Source: JAFGUB01 sp050305515 (GTDB lineage Bacteria; Campylobacterota; Campylobacteria; Campylobacterales; Sulfurimonadaceae). From it: 64,000 nucleotides of DNA. The notes below the pieces were generated by a model. The model was not told the origin of the DNA, did not search any database, and was given only the letters and a program-made list of their open reading frames with translations. The stretch spans positions 184,575 through 248,574 of the forward strand of contig JBNLFL010000040.1 in the NCBI GenBank assembly GCA_050305515.1, written 5' to 3'. The position numbers and the translations under genes are program-made. Of this stretch, positions 17,419 through 26,241 are shown piece after piece. Positions within the stretch are counted from its first letter, which is position 1. Every line of letters starts with the position of its first letter.

Positions 17419-18684
17419 ATGAATGTTATGGTTATTGGAAGCGGAGGACGCGAGTATTCCATCGGACGTGTTCTGGCTCAGGACAGCGCGGTCGAAGCGC
17501 TCTATTTTGCGCCGGGCAACGGTGCAACGGGGCGGTTGGGAACGAATGTCGCTATTAAAGATTACGAAGCGCTGGCGCAGTTTGCCAAAGAAAACCGTAT
17601 CGACCTGACGATTGTAGGACCGGAAGGACCGCTGGTAGAAGGTGTTGTCGATATTTTCAAAGCGCAGGGTCTGACGATTTTCGGACCGAGCAAAGCGGCA
17701 GCACGGCTTGAAGGTTCAAAAGTCTATATGAAAAACTTTTTGGCCAAATACGCTATTCCGACGGCGCGCTACATCGAAACCGATCACATTGAAAGTGCCT
17801 ACAAATTCATCGAAACGCTTGGAACACCGGTTGTCGTCAAGGCTGACGGGCTTTGTGCCGGAAAAGGGGTTATTATTGCCCAGAGCCACGATGAGGCAAA
17901 AAAAGCCGTAGGCGAGATGCTTAGCGGCGCGGCATTCGGAGATGCGGGAAGAAAAGTGGTGGTAGAAGAGTTTCTTGACGGCTATGAGCTTTCCATGTTT
18001 GCCATCTGCGACGGGCAGGATTATATTCTCCTTCCTGCGGCGCAGGATCATAAACGTCTGATGGATCAGGATCAGGGCCCCAATACCGGCGGTATGGGCG
18101 CCTATGCTCCGACACCGCTTGTTGATGATGTCATTTATGAAAAAGTAAAAGAGCGTGTGGTACGTCCCACACTTGACGGGATGCAGGCAGAAGGGGCGCC
18201 GTTTGAAGGCGTGCTTTTCATTGGATTGATGATTGTCAACGGAGAGCCCCTGACACTGGAATTCAACGTACGTTTCGGTGATCCCGAGTGCGAGATTCTG
18301 ATGCCGCTGATGCAGACACCGGCGAGTGAACTCTTTTACAAAGCTGCTACGAAGCAGCTTGAGAGTTTACATGTAAGCTTTTCTAAACAGTATGCGGTGG
18401 GTGTTGTTATGGCAAGTCGTGACTATCCCTACAAAAACTCCGAACCGGCCGAGATTGTGGTTGATGAGATCGTACATGAAGAGATAGCGCAAAATGCCCA
18501 TATCTCCTATGCGGGTGTGAGTGAAGAAGACGGCGTGCTTTTTGCCACCGGCGGGCGTGTTCTCGTCTGTGTTGGCCTTGGTGATAGTATTCAGGAGGCG
18601 CGTGACCGCGCCTACATGCTTTGCGGTCAAGTCCATTTTGCCGGAAAAAAACTGCGTACGGATATCGCATATCAGGCACTTTAA
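17419..18684 (+). CDS. purD: Phosphoribosylamine-glycine ligase
   Basis: PurD makes glycinamide ribonucleotide from phosphoribosylamine, glycine and ATP in purine synthesis. The 421-residue protein has the ATP-grasp layout: an N-domain with 'MVIGSGGREYSIG' and 'DLTIVGPEGPLVEG', the ATP-binding core 'GTPVVVKADGLCAGKGVIIA', the PurD signature 'GPNTGGMGAYAP', the metal-binding 'LEFNVRFGDPECEILMP', and a C-domain. CGGAG precedes the ATG. It heads a co-oriented run with one-base or short overlaps up to pnp. Its C-domain has a TTACATGTAA copy read as Leu-His-Val. Confidence 0.96.
   Translation: MNVMVIGSGGREYSIGRVLAQDSAVEALYFAPGNGATGRLGTNVAIKDYEALAQFAKENRIDLTIVGPEGPLVEGVVDIFKAQGLTIFGPSKAAARLEGSKVYMKNFLAKYAIPTARYIETDHIESAYKFIETLGTPVVVKADGLCAGKGVIIAQSHDEAKKAVGEMLSGAAFGDAGRKVVVEEFLDGYELSMFAICDGQDYILLPAAQDHKRLMDQDQGPNTGGMGAYAPTPLVDDVIYEKVKERVVRPTLDGMQAEGAPFEGVLFIGLMIVNGEPLTLEFNVRFGDPECEILMPLMQTPASELFYKAATKQLESLHVSFSKQYAVGVVMASRDYPYKNSEPAEIVVDEIVHEEIAQNAHISYAGVSEEDGVLFATGGRVLVCVGLGDSIQEARDRAYMLCGQVHFAGKKLRTDIAYQAL
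18367..18376. repeat. TTACATGTAA palindrome, copy 6
   Basis: Perfect copy inside purD, read as Leu-His-Val. Confidence 0.95.
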
Positions 18685-19133
18685 TGCAAGAAGAGATCGA
18701 AGACCTTCTGCACCGTGAGCATCTGCAGTTGGCAGATCCGCGCCGACGTGGTCTGGCTTTTATGATTGACGAGATGCTGCTCTCCTTCCTTCTTATGATC
18801 ATTCTATGGGATCAGTTCGCTAATGCGACCAGCATGGAAGCCGTGATTGAAGTGACCAACACCTTCGTTCTGGAATATATGCTGATGAAAGTACTCTATC
18901 AAAGCTTTTTTGTTATGCAGTATGGTGCGACCATAGGCAAGATTATGATGAAGATCCGTATTTTGGAAATCAAAACCCTCTCTTATCCTTCGTTTATGAG
19001 TGCGTTTAACCGTGCCATTTTTCGGGTGATCAGCGAAATGCTTTTTTATCTCGGATTCCTGTGGGGTATCATGGACCCGCTTCGGCGTACCTGGCATGAT
19101 CGCACGGCACAGACTCTGGTAGTGGATGTTTAA
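18684..19133 (+). CDS. RDD-family membrane protein
   Basis: A 149-residue inner-membrane protein of the RDD family. The defining Arg-Asp-Asp is partly changed: the first helix region reads 'RRRGLAFMIDEMLL', and the family's 'GATIGKIMMKIRIL' and 'WHDRTAQTLVV' motifs are clear. Two to three hydrophobic segments are visible (about 26-45, 58-75 and 105-130). The function of RDD proteins is mostly unknown; some affect ion homeostasis. The ATG overlaps the purD stop (TAATG) and lptD starts inside its end, so it belongs to this operon and may assist envelope assembly, which is inference only. Confidence 0.8.
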   Translation: MQEEIEDLLHREHLQLADPRRRGLAFMIDEMLLSFLLMIILWDQFANATSMEAVIEVTNTFVLEYMLMKVLYQSFFVMQYGATIGKIMMKIRILEIKTLSYPSFMSAFNRAIFRVISEMLFYLGFLWGIMDPLRRTWHDRTAQTLVVDV

Positions 19134-21276
19134 AACACTCCTTTTCTTTCTCCTTTTCACGGCGGCAGCCTTCGGGGCATCCCAAAAACTTGAGCTTTAT
19201 GCCACAACCGTCGATTCAAATGCGACACATGTTCGGGCTAAAGGTGACGTGGTGATTCTCTATGGAGATCACTACCTTAGTGCCAGTGAGGCACTTTTTG
19301 ACCGGGTCAACAATGAACTGCAGCTTTTCGGACATATCACCGCGATGCAGGGGAGTGAATTTCATGCACTTGGAGAGTACGCCAAAATCAATATCAATCA
19401 GGAGTTGCGTCTTTTCGCCCCGTTTTATTTTATTGACAAGAGCAGCCGTGTCTGGATGAGCACGGCCGAAGCCAAAGGCGAGGGACGGAGTTTTTCTTTG
19501 CAGGAGGGGATGGTGTCGGGCTGCAACCCCAATCATCCGCTGTGGAAAATCTACTACAGTTCGTCGGATTATAACTCCGAGTCGCGCTGGATGAATGTCT
19601 ATAATGCCAGACTTCATATTTATGATATTCCCATATTTTATTTTCCCTATTTCGGCTATTCGCTTGATACTCGCCGACGCAGCGGGCTTTTGACCCCTGC
19701 ATTTGGACTTTCAAGTGCTGAAGGCCTTTTCTATGAACAGCCGGTTTACATCGCAATTCAGGATCAGTGGGATATTGAATTGCGTCCTCAGGTACGTACC
19801 AACCGCGGGGAAGGAGTGTACGCTTTGGGACGTTTTGTTGACTCCCCCGTTGCACATGGATCGGTTTATGGCGGTTATTTTCAGGAAAAAAACTCGTATG
19901 TGTCCGAATATGATCTGGCCCATGAAACCCATTACGGTTTTGGTCTCGATTACGAGAATAATGCCCTGCTATGGGACTGGTTCGGTTTGAATCTTAAAGG
20001 ACAGTCGGGACTTTTTGCCGATGTCACCTGGATGAATGATGTCGATTATATCAACCTTTCCGACAATGACGAAACCAAAAATGCGACCTCCAATCAGGTG
20101 GATTCGAAGATCAACCTTTTTTACAATGAAGGGAAAAACTATTTCGGAAGCTACTTCAAATATTTTCTTGATCTGAGCAAACAGGCCAATGACACCACGA
20201 TTCAGAAACTCCCGATTGTGCAGTATCACCGTTATCTTGAGACCCTTTTGGGAGACCATCTTTTTTACAGTATTGATACGACTTTCAATAATTTTTACCG
20301 TTCGCAGGGCAAGCGCGCGATGCAGAGTGATATTACGATTCCGGTGACCCTTCAGGACACTTTTTTTGATGGCTATCTGGATCTGGGCTATCAGGGAAAT
20401 CTTTACGGGCGTCACATCGACTTTGATGGAGAAGCGACGATTCCCAATCCGAATGTACGCTATAAAAGCGGTAATTACGGGCGTTATTACCATCAGTTCA
20501 GTGCGGGGAGCTCTCTGACAAAAGGATACGATTCCATGGCGCATACCATCGGCTTCGCCGTCACGTATGCCAAAGCGGAAGAGGATTATCGCAGCGGCTA
20601 TTTTGAAGATTATGAAGCACTTTGCGGCGGCGTATCGGGGTGGAATGCCGAAGTGTGCGATTATTACACCATCAGTGATGTCAAGGATGCGACCGAACTG
20701 AAGATGACACAGTACCTTTTTGAAGAGGGCAAGCAGAAGCTCTACCACAAACTGGCTCAACGCATCAGTTACGATATCAGTGAAGAACGCTTTGGAGAGC
20801 TGGAAAACGAACTTGAATTTGATGTGGGAAGCGGATTCTCTTTTTACAACGATACGTTCTACAATCATGACCTGCGAAAGGTGACCAAACTGCTCTCTTC
20901 GGTACGTTATGAAACGCCGCAGCTCAATCTCTCATTCAACCATCTTTATGAGGATGTCATCCGCTCACGAGAAGAGATCAAAAACAGCTATGTGACTGCC
21001 GATGCAACGTACCGTTATAATTCGCATTACCAATACTTTGCCAAATATGCCTATGACTTTGAGTATGCGCTCAAGAAAAATATGGAAATCGGATTTCTTT
21101 ATTCCAAGCGTTGCTGGGACTTTGGAATGCGATATATCGAGAATAATCGGCCGATCTTAACCAATAATGAATCCGCTTCAGTGTATGATAAGTACATCTA
21201 TTTCACGATTGCGCTCAAACCCATGGGCGGAACGGAACTCAATTATAAAATCAGCAATGTGCTAGAGGGCTCGTAA
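19126..21276 (+). CDS. lptD: LPS-assembly outer-membrane protein LptD
   Basis: LptD inserts lipopolysaccharide into the outer leaflet of the outer membrane. The 716-residue protein has a Sec signal (MFKTLLFFLLFTAAAFGAS), an N-terminal OstA/LptA-like beta domain ('RAKGDVVILYGDHYLSASEA', about 38-60), the conserved start of the barrel ('YNARLHIYDIPIFYFPYFGYSLDTRRRSGLLTP' region, about 160-195), and a long Tyr/Asp-rich beta barrel to the C-terminus. Length is within the Campylobacterota range. It overlaps the RDD gene and the MCE gene. Only a few Cys are present, so disulfide chemistry may differ from E. coli. Confidence 0.9.
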   Translation: MFKTLLFFLLFTAAAFGASQKLELYATTVDSNATHVRAKGDVVILYGDHYLSASEALFDRVNNELQLFGHITAMQGSEFHALGEYAKININQELRLFAPFYFIDKSSRVWMSTAEAKGEGRSFSLQEGMVSGCNPNHPLWKIYYSSSDYNSESRWMNVYNARLHIYDIPIFYFPYFGYSLDTRRRSGLLTPAFGLSSAEGLFYEQPVYIAIQDQWDIELRPQVRTNRGEGVYALGRFVDSPVAHGSVYGGYFQEKNSYVSEYDLAHETHYGFGLDYENNALLWDWFGLNLKGQSGLFADVTWMNDVDYINLSDNDETKNATSNQVDSKINLFYNEGKNYFGSYFKYFLDLSKQANDTTIQKLPIVQYHRYLETLLGDHLFYSIDTTFNNFYRSQGKRAMQSDITIPVTLQDTFFDGYLDLGYQGNLYGRHIDFDGEATIPNPNVRYKSGNYGRYYHQFSAGSSLTKGYDSMAHTIGFAVTYAKAEEDYRSGYFEDYEALCGGVSGWNAEVCDYYTISDVKDATELKMTQYLFEEGKQKLYHKLAQRISYDISEERFGELENELEFDVGSGFSFYNDTFYNHDLRKVTKLLSSVRYETPQLNLSFNHLYEDVIRSREEIKNSYVTADATYRYNSHYQYFAKYAYDFEYALKKNMEIGFLYSKRCWDFGMRYIENNRPILTNNESASVYDKYIYFTIALKPMGGTELNYKISNVLEGS

Positions 21277-22676
21277 TGAAACTCGAAGCGAAGATCGGTC
21301 TTTTTGTTGTTATGGGTCTGGTGGCGCTGCTGCTGCTCTCAACGCAGGTAAACAACCTCGGAAGCTGGAATCAGAAAGGGTATGAGATTCATGCCTATAT
21401 CAATGATGCTACGGGTCTGGAGCGTCAGGGCGATGTCTCCATGAACGGAGTAGCCATAGGTGAAATCCGTTCCATCGAGATGGAAGGGCGGCGTGTCAAA
21501 TTGACGCTTTTTGTCTCCGAAGGTGTCGAAATATCGAAAGATGCAGTCGTTCTGGTGACGCAGGAGAGTATGCTCGGCGCCAAAATGGTCAATATTGTTC
21601 AAGGCAGCAGCAGCGAGAATATTGCTGCCGGCGGTACGATTGAACAGTTTAAACAGTACGCTGCACTCGATGAGACCAGCGATTCGGTCAATGCCGCAGC
21701 ACGCGAAATCGAACTGTTGATGAAAGATCTGCGCGAAGTACTCAATGACGAGCAGAAACAGAATCTGCGCGAGATGATCACCTCTTTCAAAGACGTCGGG
21801 AAGCATCTGGATCTTCTCATTGTCGAAAATCGCGTGGCTTTGGGCGATGCAATCAAAAACTTTCGTGACATGGGCGCGGGTTTTACCCAGACTGCCGATA
21901 CGATTAACCGTGACCTTCCCAATATTATGGCACGTATTGACTCGCTTACCGCGCGGCTTGACAGTATCAGCGCGTCGCTGGAGCATTCGCTTCCCGAAGC
22001 GGTGGACAAGTTTATTGCGATTGAAGACAATGTCACAAGCGTAATTGAAGAGAACCGCGAATCACTCAACAATGCACTCACCTCCGCAGACAGCTTTTTT
22101 GACAGCGGCCAGCACGCTTTTGACAAAGTGGATTCCCTGCTTTCCAACTTTACGGTCAGTGAACTTCAGGTTGGGATGCACGGAGAGTATCTCTTTAACG
22201 ATACCGACTCGAAAGTCTATTTACATGTAGCCTATCTGCCGAATCCCGAAACGTATTATCTGCTTGATGTCATCTCCATGGGTGACTACACCCGACCGGG
22301 AATCGAACCATCGATCCACGAAAAGGGCAAGACCTATATTTCCGCACAGTATGGCAAGCGTTTTGGCGATGTAATGATGCGTGGCGGTCTGATTGAGTCA
22401 ACCGGCGGGATTGGTGTTGATTACTTTGCAGACAAAAACCGCTTCATGGCTTCTGCCGAGATATTTGATTTTAATGCCGTCAATGATGTACGCGGCGAAA
22501 ACATGCATGCCAAAGTGACAATTAAATATCGTTTCCTCAAACATCTGGAACTCTATGGAGGATGGGATAATTTCCTGAATTCCGAATCTCAAAATCTGTT
22601 TGTCGGGTTGGGCATCCGCTTTATCGATAATAATCTGAAATACCTTATCGGTAGTTCGGCGACGTCTTTTAAATAG
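21276..22676 (+). CDS. MCE/MlaD-family lipid-transport protein
   Basis: A 466-residue protein anchored by one N-terminal membrane helix (about 7-23), followed by an MCE domain ('GYEIHAYINDATGLERQGDVSMNGVAIGEIRSI', about 37-110, split here for brevity), a long helical segment of about 140-290 that probably forms a needle or coiled coil, and a C-terminal beta-rich region ('YLPNPETYYLLDVIS', 'YRFLKHLELYGGWDN') that looks like an outer-membrane-facing domain. MCE proteins move phospholipids between membranes. No mlaE or mlaF lies nearby. Its ATG overlaps the lptD stop, linking LPS export and lipid transport in one transcript. At 22221-22230 it has a one-base-off palindrome, TTACATGTAG. Confidence 0.82.
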   Translation: MKLEAKIGLFVVMGLVALLLLSTQVNNLGSWNQKGYEIHAYINDATGLERQGDVSMNGVAIGEIRSIEMEGRRVKLTLFVSEGVEISKDAVVLVTQESMLGAKMVNIVQGSSSENIAAGGTIEQFKQYAALDETSDSVNAAAREIELLMKDLREVLNDEQKQNLREMITSFKDVGKHLDLLIVENRVALGDAIKNFRDMGAGFTQTADTINRDLPNIMARIDSLTARLDSISASLEHSLPEAVDKFIAIEDNVTSVIEENRESLNNALTSADSFFDSGQHAFDKVDSLLSNFTVSELQVGMHGEYLFNDTDSKVYLHVAYLPNPETYYLLDVISMGDYTRPGIEPSIHEKGKTYISAQYGKRFGDVMMRGGLIESTGGIGVDYFADKNRFMASAEIFDFNAVNDVRGENMHAKVTIKYRFLKHLELYGGWDNFLNSESQNLFVGLGIRFIDNNLKYLIGSSATSFK

Positions 22677-22687
22677 GAGATGAGATA

Positions 22688-23356
22688 TTGAGAGTATTTA
22701 AAGATCGTGCGGAAGCTGCTAAGGAACTGCTTGAGTCGCTGCCGATTGAGCGCATGAAAAGCGAGCAGTGGCAGCTGGTTGCCGTCTCTTCGGGCGGACT
22801 GAAAATGGCCTCGCTCATCAATCAGCGATTGCATCTGCCCATCGACTTTCTTTTTTCAGCCTCCATTACGGCACCGCACAATCCTGATTGCGAAATCGCC
22901 AGGGTATGCGAAACGGAAGAGATTGTTATACATGAAGAGCTCTGTAACGCTTTTGATATTCAGGTGGATTATGTTTACGGTGAAGCGACCCGAAAACATG
23001 AAGAGCGGATTCTGTCGCAGATTTACAAGTACCGTAAAGGGCGTCCCTTCGAGTCGAAACGCGGTAAGACGGTTTTAATTGTTGACGAAGGTGCCGAAAG
23101 CGGCCTGCGGTTGATGATGGCTCTTAAAGCCATCTTGACACAGCGTCCGCGTGCCGTCTATGTTGCCGTTCCTGTGCTGCCTGAAGAGGTGCTTGAAGCG
23201 GTTGACCGGCTGGTTGACAAAGTTTTTTATCTGATAGATCTTGAAAATTATAAAGAGACATCCTGTTATTACGAAACATTTGAGAATGTGGATGATGTGA
23301 CGATCGAACAAATACTGAAAATAGAAAAAATTGACAAAACAGAGAAGGAAAATTGA
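22688..23356 (+). CDS. Phosphoribosyltransferase-like protein
   Basis: A 222-residue protein with the type I phosphoribosyltransferase fold: a PRPP-binding loop candidate 'VLIVDEGAESGLRLMMALKA' (about 125-145) and a hydrophobic 'LVAVSSGGLKMASLI' strand-loop near residue 35. The usual DDxxxTG is changed to DEGAESG, so substrate and activity are unclear. It uses a TTG start at 22688, 8-9 bases after AGGAGA. The C-terminus is rich in Lys/Glu and may be flexible. Its TGA overlaps the pnp ATG, so its expression is tied to polynucleotide phosphorylase. Related Campylobacterota carry a similar gene before pnp, as far as I recall. Confidence 0.75.
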   Translation: MRVFKDRAEAAKELLESLPIERMKSEQWQLVAVSSGGLKMASLINQRLHLPIDFLFSASITAPHNPDCEIARVCETEEIVIHEELCNAFDIQVDYVYGEATRKHEERILSQIYKYRKGRPFESKRGKTVLIVDEGAESGLRLMMALKAILTQRPRAVYVAVPVLPEEVLEAVDRLVDKVFYLIDLENYKETSCYYETFENVDDVTIEQILKIEKIDKTEKEN

Positions 23357-25527
23357 TGCAGTACAGTGTTGAACTGGAGTTAGAGAATAAGAGTGAAAGT
23401 TATGCGTTTCATCAGGTGGCAAGGCAGTCCAATGGCGCCGCATGGCTCAAATGCGGTAATACCGTCATTTTAGCGACGGTTGTTATTGACGAAACCGAGT
23501 GGGTTGATGAAGATTTTTTACCGCTCACCGTTCAATACATTGAAAAAAGCTATGCGGCCGGAAAGTTCCCCGGCGGTTTTATCAAGCGTGAGACAAAGCC
23601 AAGTGATTTTGAAACTTTGACATCCCGAATCGTCGACCGTTCATTGCGTCCGCTTTTTCCAAAAGGGTTTGCCAATCCAACGCAGATCACCATTATGGTT
23701 CTCAGTGCCGATGCCGATGCCGATTTGCAGGTACTTTCACTCAACGCCGCTTCCGCAGCACTTTTTACTTCGGATATTGATATCAACACTTCGGTGACCG
23801 GTGTTCGTGTTGCCAAGATTGATGACACATTGGTGCTGAACCCTTCCATTCAGGATCTCAAGCGTTCCACGCTGGATCTGTATCTTGCCGGTTCAAAAGA
23901 GGATCTGCTGATGATTGAAATGCGTACAATCGGCTCAAGTGAAGTCGAAATGATCGGCGCATCGATGGTCGATCCGATGATCGATCCGACGCTGGGACTT
24001 GATGCCATCACCCACTACAGTTCCAACGCCATGAGCGAAAGCGAATTGATTGAGGTTCTGGCTCAGGCACAGGCCTATCTCAACCGCGCGAATACACGCT
24101 ATGAGAGTGCCTTTGCCCCTCATGTCGCTGTCAAACAGCCCTTGGTACTGCTTGAAGAGAAACACGATGATCGGATGGACGCCTATTTGGAGCAACACTC
24201 CGGTGATGCCATCAAGGCGGCGATCAACCAGATGGCCAAAACGGAGCGTTCTACCAGTCTGCGCCAGATTCGCAAAGCGATTATGGCAGAGCATCCCGAG
24301 TGGGATGAAAAACTGCTCAAGCATGCGATTGAGCGTGCGAAACGGGCCATTGTACGCGAGCAGATCCTCTCAGAAAAGCGTCGTGCCGATGGCCGTTCGC
24401 TGAATGAAGTGCGCCCCATCAGCATCGAGACCAACATGCTGCCATCGGCCCACGCTTCGGCACTCTTCACGCGCGGACAGACTCAGGCGCTTGTAGTGCT
24501 GACGCTCGGCGGTGATAAAGATACGCAGATGTATGAAGATCTCACCGACAGCGGAACCCAGAATGAAAGTTTCATGGTGCATTATAACTTTCCGGGATTT
24601 AGCGTGGGAGAACCCTCCCCGGTAGGACCGCCCCGCCGTCGCGAACTCGGCCATGGCAACCTTGCCAAACGCGCCCTCGAAGCGGCGATGATCGACGGGG
24701 GACATACCGTAAGGCTGGTCTCCGAGATTCTTGAATCCAACGGTTCCTCTTCCATGGCGACAGTATGCGGCGGTTATATGGCGCTGCGTGCGGGTGATAT
24801 CGCCATGACCGATACGATTGCAGGAATTGCCATGGGCATGGTCAGCGAAGGGGAGCGTTATGCCATTTTGAGCGACATCATGGGACTTGAAGATCATGAC
24901 GGCGATATGGACTTTAAAGTGGCAGGCTCCAAAGAGGGCATCACTGCGATGCAGATGGATATCAAACTCGGCGGCATCTCTCTTGAGATTCTCAAAGAGG
25001 CACTCTATCAGGCCAAGGAAGGGCGCGTGCACATCATTGACATCATGCAGTCACATGAAGCTTCGATTGAACTCAATGAGGGGATATTGCCGACGAGTGA
25101 TCTTTTCCATATCGACCCGGGCATGGTCGGAGATATCATCGGTCAGGCCGGAAAGACCATTCGCGAAATCATTGAAAAATTTGAAGTTGCCATCGATATT
25201 GACAAGAAAAAGGGGCATGTCAAGGTTTCGGGCAAAAACCGTCAGGGCATCAAGGATGCCCGAGCCCATATCGAAAGCATCGCCAAAGCGGAGAAAGCTC
25301 CAAAAGTGGAGTATCAGGTCGGGGACAAAGTAGAAGGAACGGTTAAAAAAATTGTTGATTTCGGGGCATTCATTGAGCTGCCCGGCGGCGTTGACGGTCT
25401 GCTGCACATTTCCAAAGTTGCGGATCAGCGGGTAGAGCGTGTCTCTGATGTTCTGAGCGAAGGTGAGAAAATAAATGTCGAGATCCTCGAATTCAAGGGA
25501 AATAAAATCAGTCTCGGACGCGCGTAA
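23356..25527 (+). CDS. pnp: Polynucleotide phosphorylase
   Basis: PNPase degrades RNA 3' to 5' phosphorolytically. The 723-residue protein has two RNase PH-like cores (the first with 'YAAGKFPGGFIKRETKPSD' and 'RIVDRSLRPLFPKGF'; the second with 'SALFTRGQTQALVV', 'GEPSPVGPPRRRELGHGNLA' and 'AMTDTIAGIAMGM'), a KH domain ('GMVGDIIGQAGKTIREI', about 590-605) and a C-terminal S1 domain ('GDKVEGTVKKIVDFGAFIELPGG') that ends at 'NKISLGRA'. It lacks the long acidic tail of gamma-proteobacterial enzymes. I chose the ATG at 23356, which overlaps the preceding stop and follows GAAGGAA. Confidence 0.97.
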   Translation: MQYSVELELENKSESYAFHQVARQSNGAAWLKCGNTVILATVVIDETEWVDEDFLPLTVQYIEKSYAAGKFPGGFIKRETKPSDFETLTSRIVDRSLRPLFPKGFANPTQITIMVLSADADADLQVLSLNAASAALFTSDIDINTSVTGVRVAKIDDTLVLNPSIQDLKRSTLDLYLAGSKEDLLMIEMRTIGSSEVEMIGASMVDPMIDPTLGLDAITHYSSNAMSESELIEVLAQAQAYLNRANTRYESAFAPHVAVKQPLVLLEEKHDDRMDAYLEQHSGDAIKAAINQMAKTERSTSLRQIRKAIMAEHPEWDEKLLKHAIERAKRAIVREQILSEKRRADGRSLNEVRPISIETNMLPSAHASALFTRGQTQALVVLTLGGDKDTQMYEDLTDSGTQNESFMVHYNFPGFSVGEPSPVGPPRRRELGHGNLAKRALEAAMIDGGHTVRLVSEILESNGSSSMATVCGGYMALRAGDIAMTDTIAGIAMGMVSEGERYAILSDIMGLEDHDGDMDFKVAGSKEGITAMQMDIKLGGISLEILKEALYQAKEGRVHIIDIMQSHEASIELNEGILPTSDLFHIDPGMVGDIIGQAGKTIREIIEKFEVAIDIDKKKGHVKVSGKNRQGIKDARAHIESIAKAEKAPKVEYQVGDKVEGTVKKIVDFGAFIELPGGVDGLLHISKVADQRVERVSDVLSEGEKINVEILEFKGNKISLGRA

Positions 25528-25538
25528 GCATTTTTTTA

Positions 25539-25548
25539 TTACATGTAA
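25539..25548. repeat. TTACATGTAA palindrome, copy 7, abutting the atpE -10
   Basis: Perfect copy in the pnp-atpE gap. It extends to a 14-bp dyad (TA core TA) and its last base touches the TATAAT at 25549-25554. Confidence 0.95.
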
Positions 25549-25554
25549 TATAAT
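25549..25554 (+). promoter_or_regulatory. -10 box of atpE
   Basis: Consensus TATAAT giving a start near 25561 and a leader of about 70 bases before atpE. The palindrome immediately upstream occupies the spacer where an extended -10 or a regulator would sit. Confidence 0.7.
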
Positions 25555-25632
25555 ATTCGCTACTCAAAGTGATAAGTAGGGATACGCAAGCCGAACGGAC
25601 TTTGAACCAAAAATTTAATAATGGAGAAACAT

Positions 25633-25947
25633 ATGAAAAAAATTCTTTTCGTACTGTTCGCACTGACTGCTGCTGCATTCGCCAACGATGGTGAAGTTGC
25701 CAACCAAACGCTTAAAGCTTACTCTATGATCGCTGCCGGTGTTGGTCTTGGTCTTGCTGCTCTTGGTGGCGCAATCGGTATGGGTCACACTGCTGCTGCA
25801 ACTATCGCTGGTACAGCGCGCAACCCAGGTCTTGGCGGTAAACTGATGACTACCATGTTCATCGCTCTTGCTATGATCGAAGCTCAGGTTATCTATACCC
25901 TGGTTATCGCTCTGATCGCTCTCTACGCGAACCCGTACCTTGGCTAA
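25633..25947 (+). CDS. atpE: F0F1 ATP synthase subunit c
   Basis: Subunit c forms the rotating ring of the F0 motor in the inner membrane. The 104-residue protein has an N-terminal signal-like leader (MKKILFVLFALTAAAFAND), then two helices: the Gly/Ala-rich first ('GVGLGLAALGGAIGMG') and the second with the ion-carrying Glu83 in 'FIALAMIEAQVIYTL'. The polar loop has the conserved 'ARNPG'. The ligand set around the Glu looks like a proton type but I cannot be sure. It stands alone, away from the other atp genes, as in related Campylobacterota. I chose the ATG at 25633, after GGAG; an upstream in-frame ATG at 25621 overlaps that ribosome site. Confidence 0.96.
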   Translation: MKKILFVLFALTAAAFANDGEVANQTLKAYSMIAAGVGLGLAALGGAIGMGHTAAATIAGTARNPGLGGKLMTTMFIALAMIEAQVIYTLVIALIALYANPYLG

Positions 25948-25961
25948 GCCTTCCGGCTTAG
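25944..25961 (+). terminator. Intrinsic terminator of atpE
   Basis: CTAAGCC-TTCC-GGCTTAG forms a seven-pair hairpin whose 5' arm includes the atpE stop codon; 'ACCAATTTT' follows. Its tight fit to the stop makes it the likely end of the transcript. Confidence 0.7.
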
Positions 25962-26013
25962 ACCAATTTTCTAAAATCCTCTAAATTTAAACTAAATCTC
26001 AGAAACCGGAAAG

Positions 26014-26019
26014 TATAAT
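26014..26019 (+). promoter_or_regulatory. -10 box of tRNA-Leu
   Basis: Consensus TATAAT about 30 bases before the mature tRNA 5' end. No other gene lies between. Confidence 0.6.
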
Positions 26020-26049
26020 TCTGGCCTTCAAACAATACATTGTTAAAAC

Positions 26050-26134
26050 GCGACCGTGGTGGAATTGGTAGACACGCTATCTTGAGGGGGTAGTGCCGCA
26101 TGGTGTGCGAGTTCAAATCTCGCCGGTCGCACCA
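26050..26134 (+). tRNA. tRNA-Leu (GAG)
   Basis: A class II tRNA of 85 bases including an encoded CCA end. The acceptor stem pairs GCGACCG with CGGTCGC. The D-arm has the leucine-type 'GTGGTGGAATTGGTAGACACGC' region, the anticodon stem CTATC/GGTAG encloses the loop TTGAGGG with anticodon GAG, a variable arm is present (TGCCGCATGGTGT) and the T-loop is GTTCAAATC. It stands alone. The sequence right after it is degraded mobile DNA, which fits tRNA genes as insertion hot spots. Confidence 0.95.
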
Positions 26135-26172
26135 CTTTAAATCCCTAAACTCCTTTCTTTCAGATCAAAGAT

Positions 26173-26209
26173 TTTTACTTTGTGCAGATTTTGTGCACTT
26201 TTACTTTGT
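26173..26209 (+). repeat. Short direct repeats downstream of tRNA-Leu
   Basis: TTTTACTTTGT occurs at 26173-26183 and again at 26199-26209, 26 bases apart, with TTTTGTGCAC between. The AT-rich 90 bases between the tRNA and the IS end hold no gene. They may be remains of an integration region; no integrase is present. Confidence 0.45.
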
Positions 26210-26224
26210 CCAAAATCAATGTAG

Positions 26225-26240
26225 TTTAACATGAGTCTCG
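26225..26240 (+). repeat. Inverted repeat, one end of the IS982-type remnant
   Basis: TTTAACATGAGTCTCG matches the complement of 26928-26943 at 14 of 16 positions, and the transposase stop (26242-26244) lies just inside it. Confidence 0.75.
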
Positions 26241-26241
26241 T

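Noticed and set aside
26174..26224. Prophage or integrative element attachment site at tRNA-Leu
   Set aside because: No integrase and no second copy of the tRNA 3' end was found in the window.
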